Part shown: positions 17,406-25,652 of the stretch, piece after piece
Layout: each line of letters begins with the position of its first letter
How positions within the stretch are numbered: position 1 is the first letter of the stretch
DNA from: an uncultured Candidatus Saccharibacteria bacterium
GTDB lineage: Bacteria; Patescibacteriota; Saccharimonadia; Saccharimonadales; Saccharimonadaceae
Direction of reading: 5' to 3'
NCBI GenBank assembly: GCA_946222005.1
Contig: CAMIHP010000003.1
Coordinates: forward strand, 62,001-126,000
Length of the DNA: 64,000 bases
Notes under the pieces: model-generated
The model's database searches: none
What the model saw: the letters and a program-made list of their open reading frames with translations, nothing else
Told to the model about the DNA's origin: nothing
Made by a program: the position numbers and the translations under genes

Positions 17406-18489
17406 GGGTTACCTCCGCTGTTATCATATCGCTATATCGCTCGATGGTGATCGCCTGGCCGACGGCGGCCTGGCCGCGCACGAGGGCATAGCCACGCGCT
17501 AGGGTTGCTGCAGGGTTATACAGCCGAAGCCGGGCCTGCAGTGCTGTGCATTGCTGCTCGAGTACCTGCTGCCGCCTGGCTAGCTTCACTCGAGCCTCGG
17601 CCAGCTGATGCTGCACCGCTACTTGCTCATCATCTACTGTGGCGATAATCGTCTGCTTCATTGCCTGTAACTGTTCGGCTAGCCGCGCTTGCACTGCCGT
17701 GGCATCAGGTGTGATAAGCTGAGCAGCGTTGGTCGGTGTCACAGCCCGGACGTCGGCGGCAAGGTCGGCCAGTGTCTCATCGGTGTCGTGCCCTACCCCG
17801 ACCACCGTTGGCACGCGGCTTGTAGCAATCGCCCGCACCAGTGCTTCGTCGTTAAAAACCTGCAAATCATCGGCGCTGCCACCACCGCGCACAATCGCCA
17901 GCACCTGCGGCACGGTTGCCTGGCGGTTGCAGCGCTCAATGGCACGGATGATCCGGTCGGCTGCGCCAGCACCCTGGACTGGCACTGCATAGACATCGAC
18001 CTGCATACCACCCCAGCGCTGGCCAATGATCGTCATAAAGTCGGCATAGCCTGCCGCTTGGGGGCTGCTCACCACAGCAATGTGCTCGGGCCACTCGGGC
18101 ACCGGCCGCTTGCGCTCTGGAGCAAAGAGCCCCTCCGCACCAAGGCGCTGGCGCAGCAGCTCGAAGTTTTTCTTAATGCTCCCCTGCCCGACCGGTCGCA
18201 CCTGCTGCACCGTCAGGCTGAATTTGCCGCGCGCTGTAAGCTTCGGTACGGCTTGCACCGCCACCTGCATGCCATCCTCCAGCGCCACCCGGAGCTGCCA
18301 CACCATCATAAAGCAGCTCACGCTGCCTGTCTCGTCCTTGAGGTCAAAAAAAACAAACTTCCCCTGGCGCACTGCCATGCTGGCTACCTCGCCCTCGACC
18401 GTTAGTACCGGAAATGCCCCCTCCAGCACCTGGCTCACACAGGCAAGGAAGTCGCTAACGCTCAGTGGTGGGAGGTTTGTCGCGTCCAT
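17371..18489 (-). CDS. xseA: Exodeoxyribonuclease VII large subunit
   Basis: This 372-residue XseA has the N-terminal OB-fold (VEGEVASMAVRQGKFVFFDLKD) and the catalytic core (VVSSPQAAGYADF, GGGSADDLQVFNDE, GVGHDTDETLAD). The C-terminal coiled coil is shorter than in the ~450-residue E. coli protein. It forms an overlapping operon: its 5' end lies within the flippase-like gene and its 3' end within xseB. Confidence 0.92.
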   Translation of the reverse strand: MDATNLPPLSVSDFLACVSQVLEGAFPVLTVEGEVASMAVRQGKFVFFDLKDETGSVSCFMMVWQLRVALEDGMQVAVQAVPKLTARGKFSLTVQQVRPVGQGSIKKNFELLRQRLGAEGLFAPERKRPVPEWPEHIAVVSSPQAAGYADFMTIIGQRWGGMQVDVYAVPVQGAGAADRIIRAIERCNRQATVPQVLAIVRGGGSADDLQVFNDEALVRAIATSRVPTVVGVGHDTDETLADLAADVRAVTPTNAAQLITPDATAVQARLAEQLQAMKQTIIATVDDEQVAVQHQLAEARVKLARRQQVLEQQCTALQARLRLYNPAATLARGYALVRGQAAVGQAITIERYSDMITAEVTHVERKTTTKTS

Positions 18490-19528
18490 AGCGCATGATG
18501 GTTAGTTGATAAAATGCATAGCCAAACACCAGTGTGGTAACGATGGCAATCACGCGGTAGAGCATCGTCCCAGCGATGGCTTGGCCCTGGCTCACACCCG
18601 AGAGTGCCAAGATCCCCACCATGACCGCCTCATACGCACCAGCTCCACCGGGGGTAGCGACAACCACCGCCATGGTCGTGGCCACGCCATAGGCGATGAG
18701 AATTGATGCAGGATTAACTGATACCCCCAGCGATTGGAAGGTCATCCAGAAGGGCAAAATCTCCATAATCGTAAAGACAATACTCCAAACGAAGGGCTGC
18801 CACAGCAGCTTCTTGTCCCGCCGCAGCTCGAGGAAGTCGGTGTGGAGGTCATCGCAGTAGCGCCGCACCGCAGCTTCGTCCATCACTGGCTTTGTGCGCC
18901 GCAGGATACGCCGCGCGAAGCCGTTGATTGTCAGCGTGACCTGATGCGCTGCCTTGTGGAGCCGCCGCTGGCTCGTCAGTAAGTATACTCCCAGTAGCGT
19001 GATCATCGTCAGGCAAAATACCAGTCCCCCACTCATCAGGATAATCCAGCGGTTCACTCCGCTATCGATCGTCACTATTACCACCGCCACTGCAAGGAAC
19101 AGCACCACTGCCACAAAGCCCATGACATAGCGCACCATCTGAGCCATCGTTGCACGCCCCGTCGAGACGCCGTATTTGCGTAAGCGCCAGTTAGCGTATG
19201 ATATACCGCTCAGGCCGCCACTAGGGAAAGCGTGATTGACGAAGTTTAGTTCCAGCGACAAGCGCATCAGGGCAAAAGGGCTCACATCACGCACGAAGCC
19301 CTTTTGCCGCAGATATGAGAAGATCATCTCGCCCGCTGCTAAATACCCCAACGCCGCCACTGGGAAGACGGCAATCAAGACCCATATATTAACCTGCTGC
19401 AGCAAGTGCCACGCCTGGAGAAGTTCGTGCCGCGACAAGAATAGAATCAAGGCGATCAGCACAAACGTCATAATACTCAGCCAGGTGCGGAAGGACAGCT
19501 GCTTCATTTTTTTCATATATTTCTTCAT
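18455..19528 (-). CDS. Flippase-like (YbhN/LPG synthase TM) membrane protein
   Basis: This 357-residue protein has about eight transmembrane helices and the ATPGGAGAYEAV signature of the lysylphosphatidylglycerol-synthase transmembrane/UPF0104 family, including FPSGGLSG near residue 105. Such proteins move or modify lipids; there is no synthase domain. TATAAT lies 11 nt before ATG 19528. It overlaps xseA by 35 nt. Confidence 0.82.
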   Translation of the reverse strand: MKKYMKKMKQLSFRTWLSIMTFVLIALILFLSRHELLQAWHLLQQVNIWVLIAVFPVAALGYLAAGEMIFSYLRQKGFVRDVSPFALMRLSLELNFVNHAFPSGGLSGISYANWRLRKYGVSTGRATMAQMVRYVMGFVAVVLFLAVAVVIVTIDSGVNRWIILMSGGLVFCLTMITLLGVYLLTSQRRLHKAAHQVTLTINGFARRILRRTKPVMDEAAVRRYCDDLHTDFLELRRDKKLLWQPFVWSIVFTIMEILPFWMTFQSLGVSVNPASILIAYGVATTMAVVVATPGGAGAYEAVMVGILALSGVSQGQAIAGTMLYRVIAIVTTLVFGYAFYQLTIMRYGRDKPPTTER

Positions 19529-19688
19529 ACCTACGGTATATTATACCACGAGGCGGCGAGGCGAACCTTTTATAACGCTTTAATCAGACTGAGTACGAAA
19601 GCTTGTCGTACAAGCTCGAGAGTGGTCGGCTACCTATATCTAACATACCGTTCGTGCCGCCACCCCTCCATTCTACCCGCTTTTGCGC

Positions 19689-19694
19689 TATACT
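19689..19694 (+). promoter_or_regulatory. -10 element giving a leaderless TRM11-like mRNA
   Basis: TATACT at 19689-19694 puts transcription start at about 19701, the A of the start codon. No ribosome-binding site is present. Confidence 0.6.
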
Positions 19695-19700
19695 AGGCAT

Positions 19701-20912
19701 ATGTATATTGCAATTCTTGGCCGGCAGCCGGCCCTCGGCGTGGCGGAGCTGGAGTGTTTGTATGGCGGGGCGGCGGTGCGTTGGTTTGGAGCGCAGGCCG
19801 CTACTATTACCTCTGATACTTTCGCCTTTGAGCGCCTGGGCGGCAGCCAAAAGGCGGGCCGGGTGGTGTTAGAGCTGCGCGGTAACTGGCTGGCGGTGAG
19901 CCGGCAGATCGTCCGCCACTATAGCGCGCAGTGGCAGGGCGCATCGCACAAGATTACGCTGGGCATGAGTGCCTATGGCTTCTCTGTTAGTGCCCGCGAG
20001 GTGCAAAAGACTGGCCTTATTCTCAAGACAAAATTACGCGCAACTGGTACCAGCCTGCGCCTTATTCCTAATGCCGCTCCAGCACTCAATACTGCTACGA
20101 GCCACCACAACAAGCTTGGCCGTTCGCCCCACCACATTGAGCTGCTGGTAGTGCGAGCCCAGGATGGGCGCGTTATTGTAGCGGAGAGTGTTGGCGCGCA
20201 AAACATTTCTGCTCTGGCCGCACGCGACCAAGCTCGTCCGCGCACTGATGCCTTCGTTGGTATGCTGCCGCCCAAGCTTGCCCGCATGATGGTCAATATG
20301 GCTGGGCCACTAGTGCAGCCTTCACTTACTACCGAGCACTCAGCGCCGCGCCCCGTGCTGCTCGATCCCTTCTGCGGCACTGGCACTGTCTTGCAAGAGG
20401 CGCTCCTCCTGGGCTACGATGTGTGTGGCAGCGACCTAAACCCTAAGATGGTCAGCTATACCAGCGAGAACCTCGCCTGGCTACAGCGTCGCTCTGCCGT
20501 GGCTACTCCTGGCGCAGTGCAGAATATTACTCAGGCTGATGCCACTACTTACCAGTGGGCAGACGCCCAGCAGCTCAGCGCTATCGTCTGCGAGACATAC
20601 CTTGGCCAGCCCTTCTCTGCCCCACCTACTCCTGCCAAACTCAGCACTGTGCGTACCACGTGCAACCATATCATCAGCCATTTTCTCACTAATCTTCGTC
20701 CCCAGCTGAGCCCTGGCACACCACTGGTTATTGCCGTGCCCGCTTGGCGTAGCAGCGACGGGCAGTTTACTCACCTGCCACTCATCACCCAGCTCGAGCG
20801 ACTGGGCTACCAGCGCCGTCCACTCCAGCACGTCCGCCCTACCGACCTCTGTTATTACCGTGAGAACCAGGTAGTAGCGCGAGAATTGTTGGTGATGGAA
20901 GTAGTGAAATAA
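19701..20912 (+). CDS. TRM11/THUMP-type RNA methyltransferase family protein
   Basis: This 403-residue protein has an N-terminal part resembling THUMP-associated regions (MYIAILGRQPALGVAELECL), then RPRTDAFVGMLPPKLARMMVNMA and a SAM-binding motif LLDPFCGTGTVLQEAL with SDLNPKM. This matches COG1041/TRM11-like tRNA guanine-N2 methyltransferases. The usual catalytic [DN]PP[YFW] is replaced by C-E-T-Y-L-G. The upstream in-frame start at 19683 would lie before the predicted transcription start. It is one of few plus-strand genes here. Confidence 0.8.
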   Translation: MYIAILGRQPALGVAELECLYGGAAVRWFGAQAATITSDTFAFERLGGSQKAGRVVLELRGNWLAVSRQIVRHYSAQWQGASHKITLGMSAYGFSVSAREVQKTGLILKTKLRATGTSLRLIPNAAPALNTATSHHNKLGRSPHHIELLVVRAQDGRVIVAESVGAQNISALAARDQARPRTDAFVGMLPPKLARMMVNMAGPLVQPSLTTEHSAPRPVLLDPFCGTGTVLQEALLLGYDVCGSDLNPKMVSYTSENLAWLQRRSAVATPGAVQNITQADATTYQWADAQQLSAIVCETYLGQPFSAPPTPAKLSTVRTTCNHIISHFLTNLRPQLSPGTPLVIAVPAWRSSDGQFTHLPLITQLERLGYQRRPLQHVRPTDLCYYRENQVVARELLVMEVVK

Positions 20913-20987
20913 CCTTGGGGTAAAATCTCATTCTGGTCATCGAGTAATACACGTGCTTCCTTCTACATGCTAGCAGTTTCAATAAGC

Positions 20988-21019
20988 AAGAACCTCAGCA
21001 TGACATAGCTGAGGTTCTT
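20988..21019. terminator. Bidirectional terminator between convergent genes
   Basis: AAGAACCTCAGC (20988-20999) pairs with GCTGAGGTTCTT (21008-21019) between the plus gene ending at 20912 and the minus gene ending at 21043. Confidence 0.8.
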
Positions 21020-21042
21020 CGTACCGCTCTGGTAGCATGGAA

Positions 21043-21624
21043 TTATTGGCGATTGTTTGCCTCCATGTCCATTTTGTAAGCTTCAGTTCCTACGTACGAT
21101 TGTGCAACACCAAGATCATGAAGGTTAATGCCACGTAGAGACTTCACTACAGCCTTCAAACGAGGCACAACACTTACTGGTACGTTGCCGCCTTTAATGA
21201 TACTCTCTAACTCATTTGCTGCAGCAACCAACACCTCTGGAGCGTTGCGGAGTGTCCCTTCTGCGCTCCAAAGGGCTTCTCTGTGTGGATCTACCCGTAT
21301 TCCTTCTGCTGCCTGAGGAGCTGGTGCTTCGTGAACACCCACCCCATCACGTAGCGCTGCACGTATGCCCTCCGGAGTTTGTGGCGCAGCTGGCGTCGGT
21401 TCACGAGGATCAGCCACTTCTCTTAGGCTTGCTCGAAGCGCATCTGCAGCAGACTCACGATTGTCTTCTGGAGCACCCTCCTCCCCTTGCCCCGACGGCA
21501 AATCACTCTTAGCATCCCAACGCGCTGCAAGCCGTGCCAAATCTGCCTCAGTGTCTGAACTGCCACTCGGTCCACTGCCCGGATACGGCCAATATCCTCC
21601 CATTCCTTCATGCCGTCCTGCCAT
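21043..21624 (-). CDS. Hypothetical acidic/Ala-rich soluble protein
   Basis: This 193-residue protein starts at ATG 21624, 5 nt after AGGAG; GTG 21630 and ATG 21627 crowd that site. The N-terminus is Gly/Pro-rich and disordered. Two similar segments (TPEGIRAALRDGVGVHEAP and AAEGIRVDPHREALWS) suggest an internal repeat, and the C-terminal ~70 residues look helical. No family is recognised. Confidence 0.6.
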   Translation of the reverse strand: MAGRHEGMGGYWPYPGSGPSGSSDTEADLARLAARWDAKSDLPSGQGEEGAPEDNRESAADALRASLREVADPREPTPAAPQTPEGIRAALRDGVGVHEAPAPQAAEGIRVDPHREALWSAEGTLRNAPEVLVAAANELESIIKGGNVPVSVVPRLKAVVKSLRGINLHDLGVAQSYVGTEAYKMDMEANNRQ

Positions 21625-21854
21625 CATCACTCCTTTTTCATATCATTATTGTACCTATAGCTAATTATACCACCATAGTGCCAGCTATCCAACACTGCTC
21701 AGTTAGTGCTGCAGCATATCTGCGTCACTGTCTATGTTTTATCCCCTTTTTGTCATACCTGCAGCTCTCTTGCTCGCTTGCGCACTCCTCTTGCCACTCT
21801 CTCCTCTCGTTATAACAGTCGGCATTCTTACGGCTGCTATTCAATCCACACCGC

Positions 21855-21883
21855 TTGACTTCGCCCACGCCCTCACGTATAAT
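21855..21883 (+). promoter_or_regulatory. Promoter of rpmA
   Basis: TTGACT (21855-21860), a 17-nt spacer and TATAAT (21878-21883) give a near-consensus promoter with transcription start near 21890 and a ~28-nt leader carrying AAAGGAG. Confidence 0.85.
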
Positions 21884-21917
21884 CGTATAGATTGTTTATA
21901 TTAGCTAAAGGAGTGAT

Positions 21918-22196
21918 ATGTCAAAAGTCAAAGCAGGTGGCTCAAGCAAGAACGTCCACAATAACGCTGGGGCACGCCTTGGCGTCAAGCGCTTCGGTGG
22001 CCAGCAGGTCAACGCTGGTGAGGTCCTCGTTCGCCAGACAGGCGCTACGAAGATTGCTGGCCCTGGTACGTACATGAGCCGCAACTACACCATCCACGCC
22101 GCTCACAGTGGTGTTGTCAGCTTCAAGAAGGTCAAGAAGTCTACCTTCACTGGCAAGACCCAGCCACGCACCCAGGTGTGTGTCAGCGCAGCGTAA
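21918..22196 (+). CDS. rpmA: 50S ribosomal protein L27
   Basis: This 92-residue L27 has the N-terminal MSKVKAGGSSKNVHNNAGARLGV-type tail that reaches the peptidyl-transferase centre, and the body GPGTYMSRNYTIHAA. No Firmicutes-style N-terminal cleavage motif is present. The usual partner rplU (L21) is not adjacent: the gene has its own promoter and terminator. Confidence 0.95.
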   Translation: MSKVKAGGSSKNVHNNAGARLGVKRFGGQQVNAGEVLVRQTGATKIAGPGTYMSRNYTIHAAHSGVVSFKKVKKSTFTGKTQPRTQVCVSAA

Positions 22197-22216
22197 GTGT
22201 TTTATAGCACACATAC

Positions 22217-22250
22217 AAAACCACCTTACAACTGAGGTGGTTTTCTTGTT
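22217..22250 (+). terminator. Terminator of rpmA
   Basis: AAAACCACCT (22217-22226) pairs with AGGTGGTTTT (22235-22244), followed by a T-rich tail. Confidence 0.9.
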
Positions 22251-22356
22251 TTTGATAATAAGTCCAGCACGTTTGGTGCGTATTACCAATAAGTATCTAT
22301 GCTTGTATTATTCAGCAATAACACGCTTTGTCCTAAAAGATAGCCGAACCAGCCCC

Positions 22357-22572
22357 TTATTGCTTTACGCGTCCAAGTACCCGCTCCACGAGGAGGCTAT
22401 TATCCACCTCTGTATCACTCGCTTTTGCTGCCACGCTCCCGACTAATTGGCGCGCACTATCCCCGCTGAGATGCTCATACGTATCGTCTCTTTGGGCGGG
22501 CAGTATCTCTGTTTGTTGCTCTTGGCTGCTGGTAGTCGCATGTGGTATCAGTAGCGGGCTGCAGCTTGCCAT
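22357..22572 (-). other. Overlapping frame: possible displaced C-terminus of the neighbouring gene
   Basis: A 71-codon frame overlaps the 3' end of the gene at 22475-22939 and continues 118 nt past its stop with protein-like composition (SARQLVGSVAAKASDTEVDNSLLVERV). GGAGG directly abuts its ATG, too close for normal initiation. It may be the true C-terminus after a frameshift, natural or from sequencing, or a small overlapping gene. Confidence 0.35.
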
Positions 22573-22939
22573 CCTCCATCATCACACCATAGGCTCTTTG
22601 CAGGTATGCATTAGTGAAGTCAATGTTTTGCTCCTGCAGCACCGCGAGCGGTACACATTTCTCGAGCTGGTGGATATTGCTTCGGTTGACTAGCTTAGTC
22701 ATCCGCACTAGCACCGTGCCATCCTTGTCGATAATCTCTCTATCAATCCACCCTTCGTCGAGCTGACCGCTGCTGCGCAAGACATTCCACAGATGCTGCG
22801 GCACATCGTCGCGCTTGGGAATACTGTGCGTATCGGGATGAGTTGCACACTCTTTTGGCGTGCCGTCCGTCGTGATTGGCTGGGTCAAGAGGTACTCAGG
22901 CTGCCGTGGTGGGAGTGATGCCGAATATTTTTCCGTCAT
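22475..22939 (-). CDS. Hypothetical soluble protein, 154 residues
   Basis: A polar protein with an N-terminal Pro-rich part and a central region (VPQHLWNVLRSSGQLDEGWI...VLVRMTKLVNRSN) that looks folded; the Arg/Pro-rich end (RATNRDTARPKRRYV) may be an artefact of a frameshift near 22480-22570. TATTAT preceded by TGG lies 6 nt before ATG 22939, suggesting a leaderless mRNA. No family is recognised. Confidence 0.55.
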   Translation of the reverse strand: MTEKYSASLPPRQPEYLLTQPITTDGTPKECATHPDTHSIPKRDDVPQHLWNVLRSSGQLDEGWIDREIIDKDGTVLVRMTKLVNRSNIHQLEKCVPLAVLQEQNIDFTNAYLQRAYGVMMEDGKLQPATDTTCDYQQPRATNRDTARPKRRYV

Positions 22940-23030
22940 CTTTTTATAATACCATGAAACAATGCTGAAGAAAAATCACTCAGAAGCAAGGGATCGCTGC
23001 ACGCTTTGTTCGACAGCCCTCTGGCCTCTG

Positions 23031-23417
23031 TTATTCTTGGCTCATGCCCAGGTGATACTTAATGCGGGCCACTACGTCACCAATCATCACTTGCGACTTG
23101 ACGAGGTAGTCATCCACTCCCAGCTGCTTGGCCCGCTCTTTGTCCTTGGGCTGGCTCAGCGCCGTCAGCATGATAACGCGGACGTTGGTAGTATCTGGGG
23201 TATTGCGCAAGATATCGAGCACATCGAAGCCGCTGATCTTGGGGATCATCACATCGAGCAAGATGAGATCTGGCCGAACATCGACCACCGCCGAGAGTGC
23301 ATCTTCGCCATTGTGCACTTCGCTCACCGCAAAGCCCTCCAGCTCCAGCCGCGAGCGATACACTGCCAGCAGCGCGGTGTCGTCTTCTACCAAGAGAATT
23401 TTCTTTCGTCTGTCCAT
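23031..23417 (-). CDS. Single-domain response regulator (CheY-like)
   Basis: This 128-residue receiver has the acidic pair in LLVEDDTAL, phospho-acceptor D in LILLDVMIPKISG, T in MLTALS and K in YLVKSQ. It has no output domain and no kinase beside it. TTGTAT, a 17-nt spacer and TACCAT end 8 nt before the ATG, pointing to a leaderless transcript. Confidence 0.9.
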   Translation of the reverse strand: MDRRKKILLVEDDTALLAVYRSRLELEGFAVSEVHNGEDALSAVVDVRPDLILLDVMIPKISGFDVLDILRNTPDTTNVRVIMLTALSQPKDKERAKQLGVDDYLVKSQVMIGDVVARIKYHLGMSQE

Positions 23418-23496
23418 ATGCTTTTATGGTAGCGTAGATACGAGGCAAATACAATACTTTTGGCGAACAATTGTTTGCCTTTTGTTGGATATATGT

Positions 23497-24729
23497 CTAC
23501 TCTGCGAACTTTTGTAGTGCGCTATCGAGCTGTGGGTCGCGGCCAGCATTGCGATCATCGGTGATCATTTTAACCTCGGTATCTGGCGCAATGCCGCCCT
23601 GCGAGATATTGCGGCCATTTGGGGTATACCAACGCGCCACGGTGATCTTGAGTTTACGGCCATCAGGCAGATCAAACAACTGCTGCACGGTGCCCTTGCC
23701 AAAGGTCTTTTCGCCCAGCAATGTCGCCGCTTTGTGGTCGTGTAGTGCCCCTGCTACGATCTCGCTGGCACTGGCGCTATTGCCATTGACGAGGACGGTT
23801 GTCTTCACTCCCTTGAGCAGTGCTTGGCCACTACTGTGCACCGTGTCTCGCACGACGTCGCCAGACTTCTCTACTACCACGACTTTGTTCTCAAGCCACA
23901 GGCTTGCGACCTCGCGAGCAGCCGTTACATAGCCGCCACCGTTGTCACGTAGGTCGAGCACCACAGCCCGCACCCCCTGCTGGACGAACTGCTCTGCCGC
24001 TTGGCGGGCCAGCCGGCCAGTTTGGTCATCGAATCGGGTAATGGTAAGGATACCCACGCCGTCGCGAATCTGGCTACGCACACTGGCGTCACTTACCTTG
24101 GCCCGGACGATGGTATATTCCTCGGTCGATTCCTCACGTTGCATCACGAGCTTGACGGTTGTGCCAGCCTCGCCCCGCACTTTGCCAGCCACTACCTCAG
24201 AATTCTGCCCTTCTACCGGTTGGCCATTAATACTGCGGAAGATATCACCGGCCCGCAGGCCTGCTTTGGCCGCTGGTGAGTCTTCAATGACGCGCACCAC
24301 TGTAGCGTGGTTGCCCCGCGATGCGATCTCCACGCCAATACCGCTCACTTCGCCATTGAGGCTACGGTCGAACTGCTCGGTCTCTTGCTTGTCCATATAG
24401 GTAGTGTAAGGGTCGCCAGTAGCGGCAGCTAGGCCACGATTAGCGCCATCGATCAGCTTCGTGTCGTCCAATTTACCATCATATTCTGCTTTGAGCTTGC
24501 GATAGGTCTGCTGCACACTACTGAGGTCGATGCTATCGGCCGATACCTTGAGGCCAAAGACTGGTGCAATCGCCGCATAGAGTTTGTCGGCATACATCCC
24601 CGCCACAAAGCCAGCCCCCAGTAGCAGCACCGCCATGAGCAAAGCCGTTAGCTGCGATATAGTCAGCTTTTTTGGTTCATCATAGTCATATTTCGAGCGG
24701 CTCGCGCTCGCCGTGTCACTCCGTACCAT
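23497..24729 (-). CDS. ctpA: S41 family C-terminal processing protease
   Basis: This 410-residue protein has a cytoplasmic N-tail, a transmembrane helix (~27-46), a helical prodomain, a PDZ domain (~125-210) and the S41 protease domain with the SASASE motif (nucleophile S320) and Lys K345 in KTFGKGTVQ. CtpA proteases cut envelope proteins at C-termini and regulate cell-wall hydrolases. TATAAT ends 8 nt before ATG 24729, so the mRNA is probably leaderless. It is a plausible partner for the FtsEX-hydrolase module 1 kb away. Confidence 0.92.
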   Translation of the reverse strand: MVRSDTASASRSKYDYDEPKKLTISQLTALLMAVLLLGAGFVAGMYADKLYAAIAPVFGLKVSADSIDLSSVQQTYRKLKAEYDGKLDDTKLIDGANRGLAAATGDPYTTYMDKQETEQFDRSLNGEVSGIGVEIASRGNHATVVRVIEDSPAAKAGLRAGDIFRSINGQPVEGQNSEVVAGKVRGEAGTTVKLVMQREESTEEYTIVRAKVSDASVRSQIRDGVGILTITRFDDQTGRLARQAAEQFVQQGVRAVVLDLRDNGGGYVTAAREVASLWLENKVVVVEKSGDVVRDTVHSSGQALLKGVKTTVLVNGNSASASEIVAGALHDHKAATLLGEKTFGKGTVQQLFDLPDGRKLKITVARWYTPNGRNISQGGIAPDTEVKMITDDRNAGRDPQLDSALQKFAE

Positions 24730-24799
24730 ACTATGGTATTATACTACGCCAGGCAGCGCGGCAAAAGAGTACAAGCCACACACCAGAGCTTCTTGCCCC

Positions 24800-24827
24800 T
24801 TGCATTTTTGCCTTATCCTCGTATAAT
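24800..24827 (+). promoter_or_regulatory. Promoter of the 24869 gene
   Basis: TTGCAT (24800-24805), a 16-nt spacer and TATAAT (24822-24827); GAGG lies 8 nt before ATG 24869. Confidence 0.7.
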
Positions 24828-24868
24828 AGACAATTACCATTTTCTAATAAAACAAGTGAGGTTACCTA

Positions 24869-25582
24869 ATGTCTCTTGCCGTTGTCAGCGCAAAAGCAGC
24901 GCCTGTTTGCCCATTACCATCCACTGTTGAAGGTAGCTCACCGCTGCTTGCTAGGCTTACCTCTCAGGCTTGCCAGGTTGGGCATCTTGCGCTTGTTGCC
25001 GAATTGCCGACTATTCCGCGCCATAGCAGCGAGAAGCTTGATGCGATGCGCATTATCGACGACGAACGCCATCAGCGCGAGCAAGCCCTCCACAGCGTCA
25101 TCGATAGCCTCACACGCATTATTGCCGGGATGAGAAATAGCGCCCGTGGTGACCAGCTGCCCATCACTATCACACGTAGCGAGATTACCTACGCGGTGCA
25201 TTATTTCTACGAGTGCTGTCTCGACTGTCGCGATTGCGGCCACGGTTTTGATCAAGACCTCTTAGCGCAGGAGCAGCACGGCTTTACCTACGGTGGTGAG
25301 AAGCCGCCCAGCACAAGCGAAGCAATCAGCAACGTCAAAGAGCTCTTTGTCCTACTGGCCCATATGGCTCAGGCCGATACACGCGCCGCCTTTAGCAACA
25401 GCTACATCGCCCAGCTGCCCACTGATATTGAACCCCTCCGGGGCCGCGAGAGCGATGATCCAATTGGCACAGAGTACAACCAGTATGGTTACCGGGTTAG
25501 CCCGCCTGAGGCAAGCGATACCACTAATATAAGTACCACCCCAACTGAAGCCCCGCACCAGCCCACCCTATCTGCAGCATAG
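24869..25582 (+). CDS. Hypothetical protein with Cys cluster
   Basis: This 237-residue soluble protein has a helical middle region and a compact Cys cluster (ECCLDCRDCGHGF, residues ~113-125) that could bind a metal. The C-terminal ~50 residues are disordered (Thr/Pro/Ser-rich). No family is recognised. It is divergent from ctpA and convergent with the CHAP hydrolase gene. Confidence 0.6.
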   Translation: MSLAVVSAKAAPVCPLPSTVEGSSPLLARLTSQACQVGHLALVAELPTIPRHSSEKLDAMRIIDDERHQREQALHSVIDSLTRIIAGMRNSARGDQLPITITRSEITYAVHYFYECCLDCRDCGHGFDQDLLAQEQHGFTYGGEKPPSTSEAISNVKELFVLLAHMAQADTRAAFSNSYIAQLPTDIEPLRGRESDDPIGTEYNQYGYRVSPPEASDTTNISTTPTEAPHQPTLSAA

Positions 25583-25606
25583 GTTCGAGAGTTCCACCCA
25601 CCAAAA

Positions 25607-25634
25607 AACGACCACCGCTATTTGGGTGGTCGTT
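25607..25634. terminator. Bidirectional terminator
   Basis: AACGACCACC (25607-25616) pairs with GGTGGTCGTT (25625-25634) between convergent genes ending at 25582 and 25653. Confidence 0.88.
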
Positions 25635-25652
25635 TGCGCTATGCATTCTCTC

